Source: Actinomycetota bacterium (GTDB taxonomy: Bacteria > Actinomycetota > Actinomycetes > Propionibacteriales > Propionibacteriaceae). From it: 6,235 nt of DNA. The DNA is taken from assembly GCA_016213595.1 (NCBI GenBank), contig JACRAA010000174.1:1-6235 (forward strand). The letters run 5' to 3'. The notes beneath the pieces were generated by a model that was given only the letters and a program-made list of their open reading frames with translations, searched no databases and was not told where the DNA came from. Position numbers and translations under genes: made by a program. Within the stretch, counting starts at the first letter, position 1, and every line of letters starts with the position of its first letter. This document shows positions 4,141 to 6,235 of the stretch, piece by piece.

Positions 4141-6235
4141 CACCGCTCCAGCATGATCGTCTTGACCTCGAACGGCCCGAACGGCACGCGGTCGAGGTCC
4201 ACCTCGCCGAGGCTTCGCTCCAGCAGGTCGGTCTCGTGGGCACCCGTGTGGGCGAGGGCGGTGCGGACGGAGGTCGTTGTGGCCTGTCCCAGGCTCTCGT
4301 ACAGCCGCAGCACGACGCCCCCACCGTCCTCCGCGACCTTGAGGGTGTCGACGACGACTCCCGGGTCGGAGCTGGACACGACGCTGTCGAGGCGTCGGCC
4401 GGGCACGAGAAGGAGAGGGTTGTTGAGCCGGTAGCCCTCCCGGACGACAGCCGCCAGGTCACCGGGAGCGAACGGCATGAACGCGTACGTGAAGTGGTGG
4501 CTCCCCCGGTCGGCCGTCCTGTCGGGGAACGTCGGCGCGCGCAGGAGGTTGAGACTGATGAGGCCGTTCTTCGCACGGTGCCCGTACTTCGCGTCGTTGA
4601 GCAGCGCGAACCCGCCGCGGGCGTCCTCGGTCGCGACCCACCGGTGCGCGCACACCTCGAACTGCGCCCGCTCGACCACGTCGCGCTCGGTCGTGGGTCG
4701 GGCGATGTGCCCGAACTGGATCTCGCACCTCACGGTGTCCGCGTACCTCACGGGCCGGAACTCCGCCCTGAGCATCCGGTGCGTCTCGTGCCACTCGACG
4801 CGCGTGTCGAACGAGACCACCGCGCTGCCCACCTCGAGCGTGACCCGCTGCTCGACGAGTCCGTTCGGCAAGGGGTAGGTGCTGGTACGGACCACCGTCG
4901 GCCCGTCCTGGAACGACCGGGACTGTGACGCCACGAGGACCTTGGGGGACCTCGTCACGTAGCCCGCGTCGATGTCCCAGGCGTCGAAGGGGAACTGGTA
5001 GGGGTCGTCGTGCAGTACGAGCCGGTTGAGCCCCGAGCGGGCGTGCTCGGCGCCGGACGCGTCCGTACAGGACGTGATCTCCCCCGACTCGGAGAACCTC
5101 AGGGTCAGGATGCCGTTGCTGATCGTGTCCCCGTCACTGCTGAGCAGGTCCGAGGGATCAACCGCCTCGAGGGGCGCTGAGGCGTAGGGAGCGACCTCGG
5201 CCCGGTACCAGCGGCCTTCGTGCCGGACGTGGTCGACGCGCGCGAACGAGGTGAGGTTGAGCGCGGACAGCCGGTCGTCGGCCACGGGCAGCCTCCTCGT
5301 CAGGGCGTCGAGGTAGCAGCCGAGCCCCTTCTCGATCCGTCTGTACGTGTCGCGGGCCTCACGGTGCACACGAGGAATCGACGAGCCGGGGATGATGTCG
5401 TGGAACTGGTTGAGCAGGACGTCACGCCAGTGCTGGGCGAGCGGCTCGCGGCTGTCGTCGCCGACGATGACGGCGAGGGCCTCGGCATTGTGGAGGAGCC
5501 GCTCCATGAGCCGGTTCCCCTGCTTCATCGCTGCTTGCGTCGTGTACGTGCCCTGGTGCGTCTCCAGGTACAGCTCGCCCGTGTGGGCGTGCTCGATGGG
5601 GCGCTGCTCCAGCTCGGCGAAGAAGGTCCGCGCGAACGACGGCTGGATCCGGGGCAGCCCGTACAGGTCCTGCTCGCGGGCGAGCAGCTCGTGGTGGATC
5701 TCGCCCGGCCCGCCGCCGCCGTCACCCGCCCCATACACGAGCAGTGCCGTGCCGAGCTCCTGCTCGGGGTACTGCCGCAGCCCCCGCAGCAGCCCGTCGG
5801 CGGCGGCCCGGCTGTTGTAGTCGCCCTCCGGCGGCATGTGGACCAGCACGCTCGAGCCGTCGATGCCGGTCCAGGTGAAGGTCCGGAAGGGGAAGCTGTT
5901 GACCTTGTTCCAGCTCAGCTTGATCGTCTGGAACCAGTCCATGCCCGTCTTGCGCAGGATCTGCGGCAGGTTGCCGTTGTAGCCGAACGTGTCGGGCAGC
6001 CAGCACAGGCGCAGGTCCTCAGGAGTGAGGCCGAACTCGTCCACGAGGAACCGGTGGCCGACGAGCGCCTGGCGGACGAGGGACTCGCCGCTGGGGAGGT
6101 TGGTGTCGGGCTCGACCCAGAAGCTGCCTTGCAGCTCCATGCGGCCGGCGGCGACCGCCTCCTTGATCCGGGCGAAGAGGGCCGGCTGGTGCTGCTTCAT
6201 CCACCACAGCTGCTGCGGCTGGCTCGTCCCGTACA
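4140..6235 (-). CDS. GH38 alpha-mannosidase, class III-like, 5' end beyond the window
   Basis: Retaining, zinc-dependent alpha-mannosidase of glycoside hydrolase family 38. The frame is open to the right edge, giving 697 visible residues. The edge sequence YGTSQPQQLWWMKQHQPALF is typical mid-catalytic-domain GH38, so the ATG at 6200 is internal. The missing part should hold the HxD zinc motif and about 200-300 residues. Visible are FWVEPDTNLPSGESLVRQ, then WLPDTFGYNGNLPQIL, whose Asp (codon 5993-5991) is the family's nucleophile and zinc ligand. Next come KLSWNKVNSFPFRTFTW, a YGAGDGGGGP loop and ETHQGTYTTQ, leading into the helical middle domain with LLNQFHDIIPGSSI (His codon 5402-5400, the family's late zinc ligand). 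The last 400 or so residues are the beta-rich C-terminal domains, ending FEVKTIMLER. No signal peptide can be judged. The ExDTNxPSGESLVRQ style resembles bacterial and MAN2C1-like class III enzymes, which are mostly cytosolic. It is first in an operon with the GPH symporter; its promoter lies outside the window. Linkage specificity cannot be read from sequence. Confidence 0.94.
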   Translation of the reverse strand, partial: YGTSQPQQLWWMKQHQPALFARIKEAVAAGRMELQGSFWVEPDTNLPSGESLVRQALVGHRFLVDEFGLTPEDLRLCWLPDTFGYNGNLPQILRKTGMDWFQTIKLSWNKVNSFPFRTFTWTGIDGSSVLVHMPPEGDYNSRAAADGLLRGLRQYPEQELGTALLVYGAGDGGGGPGEIHHELLAREQDLYGLPRIQPSFARTFFAELEQRPIEHAHTGELYLETHQGTYTTQAAMKQGNRLMERLLHNAEALAVIVGDDSREPLAQHWRDVLLNQFHDIIPGSSIPRVHREARDTYRRIEKGLGCYLDALTRRLPVADDRLSALNLTSFARVDHVRHEGRWYRAEVAPYASAPLEAVDPSDLLSSDGDTISNGILTLRFSESGEITSCTDASGAEHARSGLNRLVLHDDPYQFPFDAWDIDAGYVTRSPKVLVASQSRSFQDGPTVVRTSTYPLPNGLVEQRVTLEVGSAVVSFDTRVEWHETHRMLRAEFRPVRYADTVRCEIQFGHIARPTTERDVVERAQFEVCAHRWVATEDARGGFALLNDAKYGHRAKNGLISLNLLRAPTFPDRTADRGSHHFTYAFMPFAPGDLAAVVREGYRLNNPLLLVPGRRLDSVVSSSDPGVVVDTLKVAEDGGGVVLRLYESLGQATTTSVRTALAHTGAHETDLLERSLGEVDLDRVPFGPFEVKTIMLER

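Noticed and set aside
1484..4576. Continuous minus-strand open frame of about 1030 codons
   Set aside because: It runs antisense to the TetR and membrane-protein genes and out of frame through the symporter and mannosidase genes. Its translation is an Arg/Gly/His/Pro-rich composition typical of a shadow frame in GC-rich DNA, with no recognisable domain.
4122..4928. Plus-strand open frame of 268 codons opposite the mannosidase
   Set aside because: It is the antisense shadow of the GH38 C-terminal region, with no independent start signal or domain.

Overview
The window is GC-rich, and its genes have G or C at almost every third codon position. The protein families and the tight head-to-tail and tail-to-tail packing suggest a high-GC actinobacterium, plausibly a soil or plant-matter saprophyte of the Cellulomonas/Micrococcales type. 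The lineage is an inference from composition and gene content; there is no rRNA or other marker. I see no mobile element, tRNA, rRNA or CRISPR array.

Layout, left to right. (1) Positions 1-664, plus strand: a MogA/MoaB-type molybdopterin adenylyltransferase domain whose frame stays open to the left edge, so it may be the C-terminal part of a longer protein. (2) Positions 672-1085, minus strand: a small DUF1801 (YdhG/frataxin-like fold) protein converging on it with a 7-base gap. (3) Positions 1086-1235: a divergent intergenic region with two nearly identical 18-bp palindromes exactly 42 bp apart, bracketing a recognisable promoter. (4) Positions 1236-2776, plus strand: a two-gene operon of a TetR-type repressor and an uncharacterised eight-helix membrane protein, joined by an ATGA overlap. 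(5) Positions 2773-6235, minus strand: a two-gene operon, transcribed right to left, of a GH38 alpha-mannosidase (5' end beyond the window) and a GPH-family (MelB-like) sugar:cation symporter, joined by a TGATG overlap.

How the genes work together. The GH38/GPH pair reads as an alpha-mannoside uptake and hydrolysis module: the symporter would import a mannoside or mannooligosaccharide and the apparently cytosolic class III-like mannosidase would release mannose. The TetR/membrane-protein pair looks like a self-regulated, ligand-inducible unit. The twin palindromes sit where a bound repressor would block the tetR promoter, and they could also affect the divergent DUF1801 gene. The molybdenum-cofactor gene belongs to a separate unit extending to the left.

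The convergent gene ends are unusually economical. At 2773-2776 a single palindromic CTAG supplies the stop codons of both converging genes and lies in the loop of a 10-bp inverted repeat. At 650-671 a 7-bp inverted repeat likewise spans the end of the mogA-like gene. I found no clearly novel multi-gene system. The most interesting items are the twin-operator promoter controlling an uncharacterised membrane protein, the shared-stop hairpin, and an 18-bp palindrome in the first codons of the transporter gene.
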